The notes below the pieces were generated by a model. It was not told the DNA's origin. It saw only the letters and a list, made by a program, of their open reading frames with translations, and ran no database searches. Below, one piece after another: positions 1 through 8,195 of a DNA stretch of 64,000 bases. The translations under genes were made by a program, and so were the position numbers. Origin of the DNA: JAFGPS01 sp964628465 (GTDB lineage Bacteria; Planctomycetota; Phycisphaerae; Sedimentisphaerales; Anaerobacaceae); NCBI GenBank assembly GCA_964628465.1, contig CAZVOA010000004.1:158473-222472 (forward strand), given 5' to 3'. Within the stretch, counting starts at the first letter, position 1. Each line of letters starts with the position of its first letter.

Positions 1-1
1 T

Positions 2-151
2 CGCGTTGGCTTACCAATTCATGACCGCATCGGAGCCGCTCGAATACTGCATATCGGCTATCGTGGCGCACAACAGCTTTATGACAGAATTGTTAATACT
101 TTAATTGAATTAGAACAGGATAAATCACCTGTTGGTTATACACATATATGA
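2..151 (+). CDS. C-terminal fragment of a nitrogenase-like component 1 / NifE-NifN family protein
   Basis: The reading frame is open from the window edge and encodes 49 residues ending in SPVGYTHI. The segments GLPIHDRIG and HIGYRGAQQLYDRIVN are typical of the extreme C-terminus of the NifD/K/E/N superfamily, and I read them as closest to NifN. NifE and NifN form the scaffold on which the NifB product matures to the FeMo cofactor. The TGA stop overlaps the first possible ATG of the nifB frame as ATGA, suggesting translational coupling and a nifEN-nifB order. The rest of the gene lies outside the window, so NifN against NifE or NifK is inference. Confidence 0.7.
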   Translation, partial: RVGLPIHDRIGAARILHIGYRGAQQLYDRIVNTLIELEQDKSPVGYTHI

Positions 152-162
152 TGGAGACTGCT

Positions 163-1410
163 ATGGCTCGAGATATTTCAAAACATCCTTGTTTTAATGC
201 GGAAATGAAAAGTCGATTCGGAAGAATTCATTTGCCGGTCGCTCCTAAATGTAATGTACAATGCAATTTCTGCAATCGAAAGTTCGATTGTGTAAATGAA
301 AGCAGACCGGGAGTATCAAGCGGAATTTTATCTCCAACGCAGGCGTTATATTATTTAACAGAAATGTACAAACGTGACAACAGGCTCAGCGTAGTCGGCA
401 TAGCCGGGCCCGGCGATACGTTTGCGAATCCGGAAGAATCGCTCAAAACAATGTCACTTATTAGAGAAGAGTTTCCTGATATGCTTCTTTGTGTTTCGAC
501 AAATGGATTGGCGGCACCGAAATATATCGACGAACTTGCTGAAATCGGAATTTCTCATTTAACTGTCACAGTAAACGCAGTCGATCCGAAAATCGGGGCA
601 AAAATATATGCGTGGGTACGTGACGGAGCAAAAATATATAGAGGTACAGATGGAATAGAATTACTTATGCAAAGGCAATTTGAAACGATACGAAAATGCC
701 GCGAGAAAAACATTGTTGTTAAAATCAATAGTATTTTAATTCCCGGTATGAACGATGAGCATATTGTCGATATCGCAAAATCTGTTTCGGAACTTGGTGC
801 GGATTTATTCAACTGCATTCCAATGTTACCTGTGTCCGGAACAGCCTTCGATAATATAACTCCGGCAAATAAAGAACTTATAAATTCTATACGTGATAAC
901 AGTAAGCAGTATATGCCACAAATGCTTCATTGCACCAGATGCCGGGCTGATGCTGCCGGATGCCTTGGGGACAAAACGCCGCAATCCTCAATAAAACTTT
1001 TACAAACAATCGCGGCGGGGTCACTCGATCCGCAGGATAATCGTCCATTCATTGCTGTCGCAAGCCATGAGGGATTACTTGTAAACGAGCATCTCGGCCA
1101 GGCTCGGCACCTTTGGATTTTTGGGCATGATGGCAAGAAATATAATTTAATAGAAACACGTCAAACACCTCCTGGCGGCGGCGACATCAGGTGGCTTCAG
1201 TTATCAGGAATACTGCGTGATTGTAAAGCTGTATTAGTATCAGCCGCGGGACAAAAACCTGTCGATGCTCTTACTAAAACAGGTGTGAAAGTAATTATAG
1301 TCGAAGCAATGATAGAGCAAGTGCTTAATAGCATTCATAATAATGAAAGTTTAGAAAAATATAAACCCAGGGCAGCGCGCGGTTGCAGCGGCGGCGCAGG
1401 CTGTGCCTGA
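163..1410 (+). CDS. nifB: Nitrogenase FeMo-cofactor biosynthesis protein NifB
   Basis: A radical SAM enzyme that fuses two [4Fe-4S] units with a carbide carbon to make NifB-co, the 8Fe core of the nitrogenase cofactor. The SAM-cluster motif C-N-V-Q-C-N-F-C lies near residue 30, preceded by the conserved HPCFN. GPGDTFANP and TVNAVDP are family motifs. The last ~120 residues form a NifX/NafY-like cofactor-binding domain (AVASHEGLLVNEHLGQA), so this is the two-domain form. The C-terminus is Cys/Gly-rich (GCSGGAGCA). Start choice: ATG at 163 has GGAG six bases upstream; ATGs at 148 and 151 are in frame and 148 overlaps the previous stop. About 415 aa. It sits directly after a nifE/N-type gene and before a nif-type ferredoxin. 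Confidence 0.95.
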   Translation: MARDISKHPCFNAEMKSRFGRIHLPVAPKCNVQCNFCNRKFDCVNESRPGVSSGILSPTQALYYLTEMYKRDNRLSVVGIAGPGDTFANPEESLKTMSLIREEFPDMLLCVSTNGLAAPKYIDELAEIGISHLTVTVNAVDPKIGAKIYAWVRDGAKIYRGTDGIELLMQRQFETIRKCREKNIVVKINSILIPGMNDEHIVDIAKSVSELGADLFNCIPMLPVSGTAFDNITPANKELINSIRDNSKQYMPQMLHCTRCRADAAGCLGDKTPQSSIKLLQTIAAGSLDPQDNRPFIAVASHEGLLVNEHLGQARHLWIFGHDGKKYNLIETRQTPPGGGDIRWLQLSGILRDCKAVLVSAAGQKPVDALTKTGVKVIIVEAMIEQVLNSIHNNESLEKYKPRAARGCSGGAGCA

Positions 1411-1434
1411 AAATTTTTGAAAGGAGAATAAGTT

Positions 1435-1740
1435 ATGCCAAAACCTCAATATCACATTATGGTCTGTAACAGTTTTAGATTACAGGGTGAACCGCAGGGA
1501 GTATGTAATAAAAAAGGGGCAGTTGATTTACTTCAATATCTCGAAGAAGAAATAATAAGCCGCGGCTTAGACGCTCAGGTTTCCAGCACAGGATGTTTAA
1601 AGATCTGTGACAGAGGACCTGCTATGGTTGTTTATCCCGCCGGATGGTGGTATGGCAAAGTAACCGAAGATATGCTCGATGAAATTCTCGACGCTCTCGA
1701 AGAAGGAAACCCGGCGGAAGATTATCTTATTTACAATTGA
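1435..1740 (+). CDS. Thioredoxin-fold [2Fe-2S] ferredoxin, nif-associated
   Basis: A 101-aa protein with four cysteines spaced as in Clostridium pasteurianum-type [2Fe-2S] ferredoxins: C11, C24, C54 and C58, with STGCLKICDRGP around the last two. Members of this family are often found in nif clusters and are linked to electron delivery or cofactor assembly for nitrogenase; that role is inferred here from position. A strong ribosome site (AGGAG, about eight bases upstream) fixes the start. It follows nifB by 24 bp and is probably co-transcribed. The gap after it carries a palindromic repeat. Confidence 0.88.
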   Translation: MPKPQYHIMVCNSFRLQGEPQGVCNKKGAVDLLQYLEEEIISRGLDAQVSSTGCLKICDRGPAMVVYPAGWWYGKVTEDMLDEILDALEEGNPAEDYLIYN

Positions 1741-1772
1741 TTGAAGAAGTAATATATTAGAATTGTGTTCCT

Positions 1773-1800
1773 GTAGAGACGTACGGCCGTACATCTCTAC
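1773..1800. repeat. 28-bp near-perfect palindrome, REP/MITE-like
   Basis: Two 14-bp arms meet with no loop; the left arm is GTAGAGACGTACGG and only one position mismatches. It lies between the ferredoxin and molbindin genes. Palindromes starting GTAGAGACG or GTAGGGGCG are dispersed in many copies in cyanobacteria and other bacteria, which is the basis for calling this REP-like. It could also fold into a hairpin in the transcript between the two genes. No long T-run follows, so it is not a classical terminator. Confidence 0.6.
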
Positions 1801-1826
1801 GAATTATTAAAAAGAGAAAAATAAAT

Positions 1827-2240
1827 ATGTTAAGTGCTCGTAACCAATTGCCGGGAATAATTAAAAGCGTCTCCAGAGGTGCCATAAACGCGGAAGTTAT
1901 TATTATAACACCAACCGGAGTAGAAATATCATCCATAATTACTCTCGGAAGCTGTGTTCGTATGAATCTTGAGCCGGGTGATAATGTCGCGGCGATTGTT
2001 AAAGCATCTGACGTTATAATCGCGGTCGGAAGTAATATTGCTATCAGTTGCAGAAATAATATTACAGGTAATATTAAGAAAATAAATGCAGGCAAAGTTA
2101 GCGATGAAATCATTATTGATGCGAACGGCACCGAACTTGTTTCAATAATTACAAAAAGCAGCGTTGAAAAATTGAAACTTGCGGAAAATATGGAAGTTTC
2201 CGCATTAATAAAAGCTTCGAATGTAATAATTATGAAATAG
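1827..2240 (+). CDS. Molbindin: tandem Mop (TOBE) domain molybdate-binding protein
   Basis: A 137-aa protein made of two Mop units, residues about 1-66 and 71-137. Each has the pattern LPGIIKSVSRGAINAEV (first) or ITGNIKKINAGKVSDEI (second), then an IITL/IITK strand and a VKASDVIIA or IKASNVIIM ending. Such proteins (ModG, Mop) bind molybdate or tungstate oxyanions and buffer or store them in the cytoplasm. It lies five bases before modA. The ModC in this operon lacks the usual C-terminal TOBE domain, so this free protein may supply the function in trans (inference). No DNA-binding domain is present, so it is not a ModE regulator. Confidence 0.88.
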   Translation: MLSARNQLPGIIKSVSRGAINAEVIIITPTGVEISSIITLGSCVRMNLEPGDNVAAIVKASDVIIAVGSNIAISCRNNITGNIKKINAGKVSDEIIIDANGTELVSIITKSSVEKLKLAENMEVSALIKASNVIIMK

Positions 2241-2244
2241 ATTT

Positions 2245-3039
2245 ATGTGCTGCAAAATAGAAAATATTTTGTTGGGATTGATTTTAGTATTTGTCCTTAT
2301 GACAGGCGGTTGCGGCACGGACTCTGATAAAACTGATAGCCAGAATAATGTTATTGTTTTCGCCGCCGCAGTTACAATTGATGCTGTCACTGAAATAGCA
2401 GATTTATTTAAAAAGGAAACCGGTATAAATGTAACGACCAATTTTGCTTCCTCTTCGGCGCTTGCTCAGCAGATAGAGTTCGGCGCGGACGCGGATATAT
2501 TCATTTCCGCTAATAAGAAATGGGCGGACGAACTCGAAAATAAACAGTTGGTTGCCAAAAGAGAAACAATCTTAGGAAATAGTATCGTAATTATTTTACC
2601 TGTAAATTCAACTTTAACGGGTGACTCACCGGAAATGCTTTTACAACGCGAAGTAAGAAGTATTTCTATGGGAGAGCCTTCGTCTGTATCGGCTGGAATA
2701 TATGGTAAAGAAGCACTTGTAAAACTTGGATTGTGGGAAAAAATAGATGGCAAAGTCGTATCGGCCAAAGATGTGCGTTCCGCTCTTGCATATGTCGAAA
2801 CCAGCGCTGCTGAAGCAGGAATTGTTTTTTTCACTGACGCCGCTATAAGTGACAAGGTGAAAATTGTATATACGTTTCCAGATGATGCTGTAGATGAACC
2901 TATTTCATATCCGGCAATGATTCTTGCAAACGCGGCTAATCCCAAGAACGCGAATTTGTTTTTTGATTTTCTTAAAGATAGTAAATCAATGAGTGTTTTT
3001 AAGAAATACGGTTTTATAGTTGATTTGAAGTCAGAATAA
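2245..3039 (+). CDS. modA: Molybdate ABC transporter, substrate-binding lipoprotein ModA
   Basis: A 264-aa extracytoplasmic binding protein that captures molybdate (or tungstate) for the ModBC transporter. A short hydrophobic signal ends in the lipobox-like MTGGC with C23, so it is probably membrane-anchored. Family motifs include VFAAAVTIDAV, FASSSALAQQIEFGADADIFISA and GEPSSVSAGIYGKEAL. The stop codon overlaps the modB start by one base (TAATG), showing tight coupling. The start lies only five bases after the molbindin stop and no strong ribosome site is visible, consistent with translation carried over from the upstream gene. Tungstate instead of molybdate cannot be excluded from sequence. 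Confidence 0.92.
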   Translation: MCCKIENILLGLILVFVLMTGGCGTDSDKTDSQNNVIVFAAAVTIDAVTEIADLFKKETGINVTTNFASSSALAQQIEFGADADIFISANKKWADELENKQLVAKRETILGNSIVIILPVNSTLTGDSPEMLLQREVRSISMGEPSSVSAGIYGKEALVKLGLWEKIDGKVVSAKDVRSALAYVETSAAEAGIVFFTDAAISDKVKIVYTFPDDAVDEPISYPAMILANAANPKNANLFFDFLKDSKSMSVFKKYGFIVDLKSE

Positions 3040-3749
3040 TGTTTTTAACGACAGAAGAAATTAGTGCATTGAAATTAAGCTTCGGCTTTTCGGTATGTGC
3101 CGCGACCATAGGTACGATAGGCAGTATTGCTTTAGGTTTCTTCCTCTCACGCGGCAGGATAAGGGGAAAATGGATAATTGAATCTCTCGCGAATCTGCCG
3201 TTAGTTTTGCCGCCTGTTGTAACAGGTTATATTTTACTCGTGATGCTTGCCCCTTCCGGGCCAATCGGCAAAATATTTGAAAGATTTGGTTTTAAGATAG
3301 TATTTACACCCTACGCGGCGATTATAGCCGCTGCGGTTGTGAGTTTTCCATTAGCTTTGCGCACGATAAAATTGGCCTTCGATTCTGTAAACAATGAAAT
3401 TGAAAAAACCGCCCGCACTTTAGGCGCATCGAAAACATCTGTATTTTTTGAGATAACTTTACCCCTGGCAAAAAATGGAATAATCGCCGGCTGGCTGCTT
3501 GCTTTCGCACGAAGTCTTGGTGAGTTCGGTGCGACAATAATGATTGCCGGAAATATCGCCGGACGAACCCAAACAATACCGCTTGCAATATTTTCCAAAG
3601 CAACCCAGCCGGGAGGAATAGATCAATCATGGCGATTGGTCGTTCTTTCAATAATAATATCCTGTGTCGCTATTGCATTTGGGGAAATTATTGGTAAAGG
3701 TAAATTAGGGATTAGGGTAAAGCGTAGAGCGGATAGTTTTAAACGCTAA
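3039..3749 (+). CDS. modB: Molybdate ABC transporter permease ModB
   Basis: A 236-aa integral membrane protein with about five or six hydrophobic segments. The EAA loop that docks the ATPase is visible as EKTARTLGASKTSVFFEITLP, followed by ARSLGEFGATIMIAGNIAGRTQT, typical of ModB/CysT-like permeases. It dimerises to form the oxyanion channel. It overlaps modA by one base and is followed 25 bp later by modC. Confidence 0.93.
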   Translation: MFLTTEEISALKLSFGFSVCAATIGTIGSIALGFFLSRGRIRGKWIIESLANLPLVLPPVVTGYILLVMLAPSGPIGKIFERFGFKIVFTPYAAIIAAAVVSFPLALRTIKLAFDSVNNEIEKTARTLGASKTSVFFEITLPLAKNGIIAGWLLAFARSLGEFGATIMIAGNIAGRTQTIPLAIFSKATQPGGIDQSWRLVVLSIIISCVAIAFGEIIGKGKLGIRVKRRADSFKR

Positions 3750-3774
3750 ACACTGATGAGTATATGAGATCCAT

Positions 3775-4506
3775 ATGAGACTGGACATAATTTGTAAACA
3801 TACATTTCCTGATGGTTTCGATATTGACATTGATTTGTCATGCGAAATACAGGCGATGGCGTTGTTTGGCCCATCGGGCAGCGGCAAGACAACTATTCTT
3901 TCGACAATTGCAGGAATTTTTACTCCGAATATCGCGCACGTCGCGATAGATAAACAAACAATTTCAGATACTGAGAAAAATATCTGGACCCCGATTGAAC
4001 ACCGCTCTATCGGTGTCACACCGCAGCACTCTTTACTTTTCGAACATAAAACCGTGCGAGAGAATCTTGAATTTGGTATGCCAAAACGCCGGAAATGGAA
4101 AAATACATCTCCAATTGTTTGTCAGAAGAAAATAGATTTTGACGATGTCGTTGAAGTTCTGGATTTAAAACGGCTTTTACATCGTTATCCAAACAATCTT
4201 TCCGGCGGCGAGCAGAGACGAGTCGCGATAGGACGTGCGATTCTGAGCCAGCCAAGGTTATTAATACTCGATGAGCCGTTATCTGCACTTGACCATATAT
4301 TACAAAATAGAATCATATCATATCTTAAGAAAGTGATTGATGTTTGGTGTATCCCAACGATTATCATATCGCACAACATAAAAGCGGTTCACGAACTGGC
4401 TGATAGTGTTGTTGTTATTAATAGCGGCAGAGTGATTAGTATTGGCAGTCCATCGAGTGTATTACCTGTAACAAATTATTCGCACATTTCAAAGGTGTTT
4501 AATTAA
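3775..4506 (+). CDS. modC: Molybdate ABC transporter ATPase ModC, short form without TOBE domain
   Basis: A 243-aa ABC ATPase. Walker A is GPSGSGKTT at residues 32-40, the signature LSGGEQRR is at about 142 and Walker B LLILDEPLSAL at about 163. The H-loop histidine is in IIISHN. ModC proteins are commonly near 350 aa because a C-terminal TOBE/Mop regulatory domain follows the ATPase; here the protein stops about 35 residues after the H-loop. The missing domain is matched by the separate molbindin gene upstream. Gene order molbindin-modA-modB-modC in a nif locus points to supply of molybdenum to nitrogenase. Confidence 0.9.
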   Translation: MRLDIICKHTFPDGFDIDIDLSCEIQAMALFGPSGSGKTTILSTIAGIFTPNIAHVAIDKQTISDTEKNIWTPIEHRSIGVTPQHSLLFEHKTVRENLEFGMPKRRKWKNTSPIVCQKKIDFDDVVEVLDLKRLLHRYPNNLSGGEQRRVAIGRAILSQPRLLILDEPLSALDHILQNRIISYLKKVIDVWCIPTIIISHNIKAVHELADSVVVINSGRVISIGSPSSVLPVTNYSHISKVFN

Positions 4507-4529
4507 ACAATTTTTAGAAAAGGAAAAAA

Positions 4530-5216
4530 ATGAGAGTTCATTATCTTCAGCACGTACCTTTTGAAAACGCAGCTAATCTTGGAAAATGGGCCGAAGAGAA
4601 CGGCCATTCACTGACGAAAACAGAAATATCTGAAGGTGAGCCATTTCCTGATATTAACGGTATAGATATGCTTGCGGTAATGGGCGGATTGATGAATGTT
4701 TATCAGTATCGCGATTATCCCTGGCTCAAGGATGAAAAAGTATTTATAGAGAAAGCCATAAAAAAAGGAATTAAGGTTATTGGTATTTGTCTCGGTGCGC
4801 AATTAATCGCAGATGTACTCGGTGCCAGGGTGACTCAAAATCCTTATGTGGAAATAGGCTGGCATGAAGTTACACTTAATAATGCGGGTACCAGTTCAAA
4901 CATGCTGCGGGATTTTCCGAAAACATTTACCGCATTTCACTGGCATGGTGACACTTTTGAAATTCCTGCCGGAGCAACACATTTAGCTTCCAGCCGGGCC
5001 TGTAAAAATCAGGCGTTCCAATATAATGAGAATGTAATCGGTCTTCAATTTCATTTTGAATATTCACAGGAAAGCATTGAGAAGATGCTTGATAATTGTT
5101 CTAATGAATTAATTGATGCTCCATATGTCCAAAATTCGGAACAGATCAGACAAAATTATAATCTCATAAATAATAATACAGTACTATTAAATACACTCTT
5201 AAAGAATTTTTTATAA
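4530..5216 (+). CDS. Class I glutamine amidotransferase (GMP synthase-type GATase domain)
   Basis: A 228-aa stand-alone glutaminase-like domain. The nucleophile elbow GICLGAQ places the catalytic Cys near residue 87, and GLQFHFEYS supplies the His-Glu pair near 174-176. FHWHGDTFEIPAGA is typical of the YfeJ/GuaA-like subgroup. It would release ammonia from glutamine to an unknown acceptor. A good ribosome site (AAAGGA) precedes the ATG, and it follows modC by 23 bp, so it is probably the last gene of the nif/mod operon. A link to nitrogen metabolism is inference. The gene ends 45 bp before the convergent helicase. Confidence 0.85.
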   Translation: MRVHYLQHVPFENAANLGKWAEENGHSLTKTEISEGEPFPDINGIDMLAVMGGLMNVYQYRDYPWLKDEKVFIEKAIKKGIKVIGICLGAQLIADVLGARVTQNPYVEIGWHEVTLNNAGTSSNMLRDFPKTFTAFHWHGDTFEIPAGATHLASSRACKNQAFQYNENVIGLQFHFEYSQESIEKMLDNCSNELIDAPYVQNSEQIRQNYNLINNNTVLLNTLLKNFL

Positions 5217-5261
5217 TACAAAATCTGGATTAAATTGTATTGTTTACTTCTCTATATCTGG

Positions 5262-7982
5262 TTACTTCCATGACCTGATTCGATCAACACGTTTTTGGAA
5301 ACTGGTTGACATTGCATTACCTCTTGCTTTGAGGAGCATTTTTCGACCTTCTGCGCTTCTGGTGTATATAAGCGCTGTAGAGCCAACATATTTTGCCCAC
5401 ATTTTTCTAAAATACTCTGCAATATCTTTATTCTTTCCCAGAATCTGTGGTACTACATGATAATCTTTGCGAATCAATCTTCCCAGCGGCGTCTTTCTTA
5501 CCATGATATAACGCGGATTTTCAATTGGTCCAAGAATTTCCTGCATTGAATTAAGAAATAGTGACTTTTCATATGTTGTGCCGCCTTTTAAGGAACAACT
5601 CACAATCCCTTTTTCATGCGATGTTGTCACTACCTTTAATTTAGAAACAGGAGTTTCAAGCATTTCGGCAAAAGCCAGCGATTTTATAATCGCTTTACCT
5701 ATCTGTTTCATACTTGAAGAAACAGGCGCATGTCTAAGAAATAGATATAAAGCTTTAAGACACTTCGGAAGCGCAACGGCGGCGGACGCGATACAGACAA
5801 TACCAAACACAAAAAGAAATCCCTTTAAAGTCGCTTTACCTGAATTTGCCTCAGCGGTTCTCATTAATTGAGAAAATGTAAATAGTCCCCAGAACAGCCC
5901 CTGCCATAAAACCGCGAGGATTGTATTTGCAAAAACAAAATCGCGAGGTAACGCAATAGAGGAGCTTGTTATTTCTTCTGATAGTTGTCCAGAGCCTCCT
6001 GATTTGAGAGCTTGCTCCCATTCAATGCGAAGACGGTCTCTATCGACAGCCTTCTGTTTCATCATTGAACAAATACTATCCATTCTATTTTTACTATACG
6101 GCGGCCCACCCAAATCCAAACGACCCAAGCCGCTCTCAATAATATTCTTTTTGAAAGATACTCCTACAAAAGATTTGAATCGCCTTTCCATCATTTCCAA
6201 ATCTTCGCTTAGCTTTTGCTCGCCCTGCTCAACACAAACCAGGTGCCATATATTAGCTGTTTTTTGCGGATTATTTTCCTGGGTTCGGATTGCACGACCT
6301 CTCATTTGATTTGAGAGCATATACGAACCAACAAAACTTGCCAGGATTAGTGAATTTACCGAAGGCGCGTCCCAGCCTTCGCCGAGCAGTGACTTGGTAC
6401 CAACTAAAACAGTAATGCCGCCTTTACCGAATAAGTTTGTAATTAATTTTACTATTTTTTGTTTATCCGTACCAACGATATCTAAAGAACAATAATCTTC
6501 ATCATGAGGTAAATGGCGATACTTCAAAGAACTCGATTCTATACCCATATCAGCGGCAAGCTCTTCGAGCAAATCTTTAGCTTCGATGGGAATTACTACC
6601 AAATTACCGCTTAAAATCCCTAACCTGACATCCTTAATCGAACATCTTCTTATTGTTTCAAAGATTGGCACAACACCTATTCTCTTAATTGCTTCGATAT
6701 CATCTTTGTCTCGCGGGAAAGCATCCTTGCGAATATAATCAGTCAATATTACCATCCGCAGGTTAGATTGTATAGACTGGCTTTCAAGCTTAACGATGTC
6801 TTCTATACTCTTAAGTTTCGAAATACTCGAAACCAAAAGACTCTTAATTCGTTCATTACTTTTAAGATTAACAATTCTCCTGTCTATCGCACCAATTCTC
6901 TTCAATCTTCGAGAAATCTCTTCCAAATATTCATCAGCATTCGCAAAAGTTTTTCTATGCGAATATATACAACCGGTCAATAAAACTTCGAGCCACTCGT
7001 AGTCGAGTTTAGGACATTTGTTTGATGGATAACCAATAATATCCAATACTTTCTTGGGCGGCCGGCCTCTGACATGATTTATAAAGAAAGCCATACTCGA
7101 GTAGAAACCTGGATCAGATAGAATCTCTTCTATATTTGATTTTGGCTGAACAATACAAGGATGTTTTTCTAATAACGAGATGAAATTCTGGTCCGATGTC
7201 AATTCATCGACAAATTTCTTAACATCTATTCGAAAGTTTTCTATTTGTTTTTTCTCGGTCTCAGAAGGACTTGATATATAAACATAATCCTGATGCGGGC
7301 AAAGATTTTTTTCCAAAATAAGTTCAGGAACACAAATCTCTGAGTCAACTGGGCCGCACAATTCAATATATCTATCCCATTCAAAAGGAGATACATCAAG
7401 AGGTGGAGTAGCGGTTAAAGCAACAACCGTAGGTTCATCTAAATGTGTTTTTATATCAATTAAGCACTGCCACCACTCGTTTCTCAGATGATGTGCTTCA
7501 TCAAGAACTATGGTCTTTATCTTTTTGTCTTTTAATCGCTTTAATAATTCTTTACCTTTGGCACGGCTATTATGTTTTTGATCGCTGTTTTCTATATCAT
7601 TTTCATTATCATCGTCTTCTGTTTCTTTTTCCCATTCGCCGGTAAACGCACTATGTAGTCCCTGGTATGTAGAAACAGTAAGAAATGCAGGATTACGAAT
7701 ATCCTGTGAAACCCAATCAGGTTTTCCGGAATTATCCTTACAAAATTGAGAAACGAGACGATCAATCCATTGATCCCTTATGGCCAGTGTTGGTGCCAAA
7801 ATCAGAGTTGGCCGATTTAGCCTTCTGACTACTTCAAGACCAAGAATGGTTTTGCCGGAACCGGGAGCTGCGATAATATGCAAATGATTATCATCCAGAT
7901 GCTCTTTCAACTCAGACAAAACGCGCGATTGATAGCTCCTCCAGGTCTTTTGAAATTTAATATTTTCTGGAAATACTTCCAT
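5262..7982 (-). CDS. Superfamily II DEAD/DEAH-box helicase with two predicted membrane segments
   Basis: A 906-aa protein. An SF2 helicase core occupies the N-terminal two thirds: Q-motif region near residue 18, Walker A APGSGKT at 39-45, DEAH (TIVLDEAHHLRNEWW) near 161, LTATPP, then motif VI QMRGRAIRTQ near 560. After the helicase come two long hydrophobic stretches at about 684-708 (ILAVLWQGLFWGLF) and 722-750 (GFLFVFGIVCIASAAVAL), followed by ~160 residues of unknown fold. A membrane-tethered helicase is unusual; such proteins occur as orphans and in defence contexts, but function is not known to me. It is transcribed alone, convergent with the mod operon. Confidence 0.85.
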   Translation of the reverse strand: MEVFPENIKFQKTWRSYQSRVLSELKEHLDDNHLHIIAAPGSGKTILGLEVVRRLNRPTLILAPTLAIRDQWIDRLVSQFCKDNSGKPDWVSQDIRNPAFLTVSTYQGLHSAFTGEWEKETEDDDNENDIENSDQKHNSRAKGKELLKRLKDKKIKTIVLDEAHHLRNEWWQCLIDIKTHLDEPTVVALTATPPLDVSPFEWDRYIELCGPVDSEICVPELILEKNLCPHQDYVYISSPSETEKKQIENFRIDVKKFVDELTSDQNFISLLEKHPCIVQPKSNIEEILSDPGFYSSMAFFINHVRGRPPKKVLDIIGYPSNKCPKLDYEWLEVLLTGCIYSHRKTFANADEYLEEISRRLKRIGAIDRRIVNLKSNERIKSLLVSSISKLKSIEDIVKLESQSIQSNLRMVILTDYIRKDAFPRDKDDIEAIKRIGVVPIFETIRRCSIKDVRLGILSGNLVVIPIEAKDLLEELAADMGIESSSLKYRHLPHDEDYCSLDIVGTDKQKIVKLITNLFGKGGITVLVGTKSLLGEGWDAPSVNSLILASFVGSYMLSNQMRGRAIRTQENNPQKTANIWHLVCVEQGEQKLSEDLEMMERRFKSFVGVSFKKNIIESGLGRLDLGGPPYSKNRMDSICSMMKQKAVDRDRLRIEWEQALKSGGSGQLSEEITSSSIALPRDFVFANTILAVLWQGLFWGLFTFSQLMRTAEANSGKATLKGFLFVFGIVCIASAAVALPKCLKALYLFLRHAPVSSSMKQIGKAIIKSLAFAEMLETPVSKLKVVTTSHEKGIVSCSLKGGTTYEKSLFLNSMQEILGPIENPRYIMVRKTPLGRLIRKDYHVVPQILGKNKDIAEYFRKMWAKYVGSTALIYTRSAEGRKMLLKARGNAMSTSFQKRVDRIRSWK

Positions 7983-8123
7983 TCAGAATTCCACCACTAA
8001 AATTCTATTCAGCTAATTATAAATTAATTTTTAATACCAATAGAATAGCAATGCCGCATAACCTGCACAATAATTTTTTATAATTTATCCGAAGATTTAA
8101 TATTTTAACTGACCTTTAAAAAG

Positions 8124-8159
8124 AAATAACCGACAAATGTAAGTACTTGCCGGTTATTT
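8124..8159 (-). terminator. Rho-independent terminator of the hyd operon
   Basis: Downstream of the phosphatase stop on the - strand, 13-bp arms AAATAACCGGCAA and TTGTCGGTTATTT (one mismatch) enclose a short loop and are followed by a T-rich tract (TTTCTTTTT). It is 36 bp past the stop codon and closes the rex-hyd transcript. Confidence 0.8.
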
Positions 8160-8195
8160 TTAATTATCGTACGTTAGCAATATCAGTCGTAAAAC

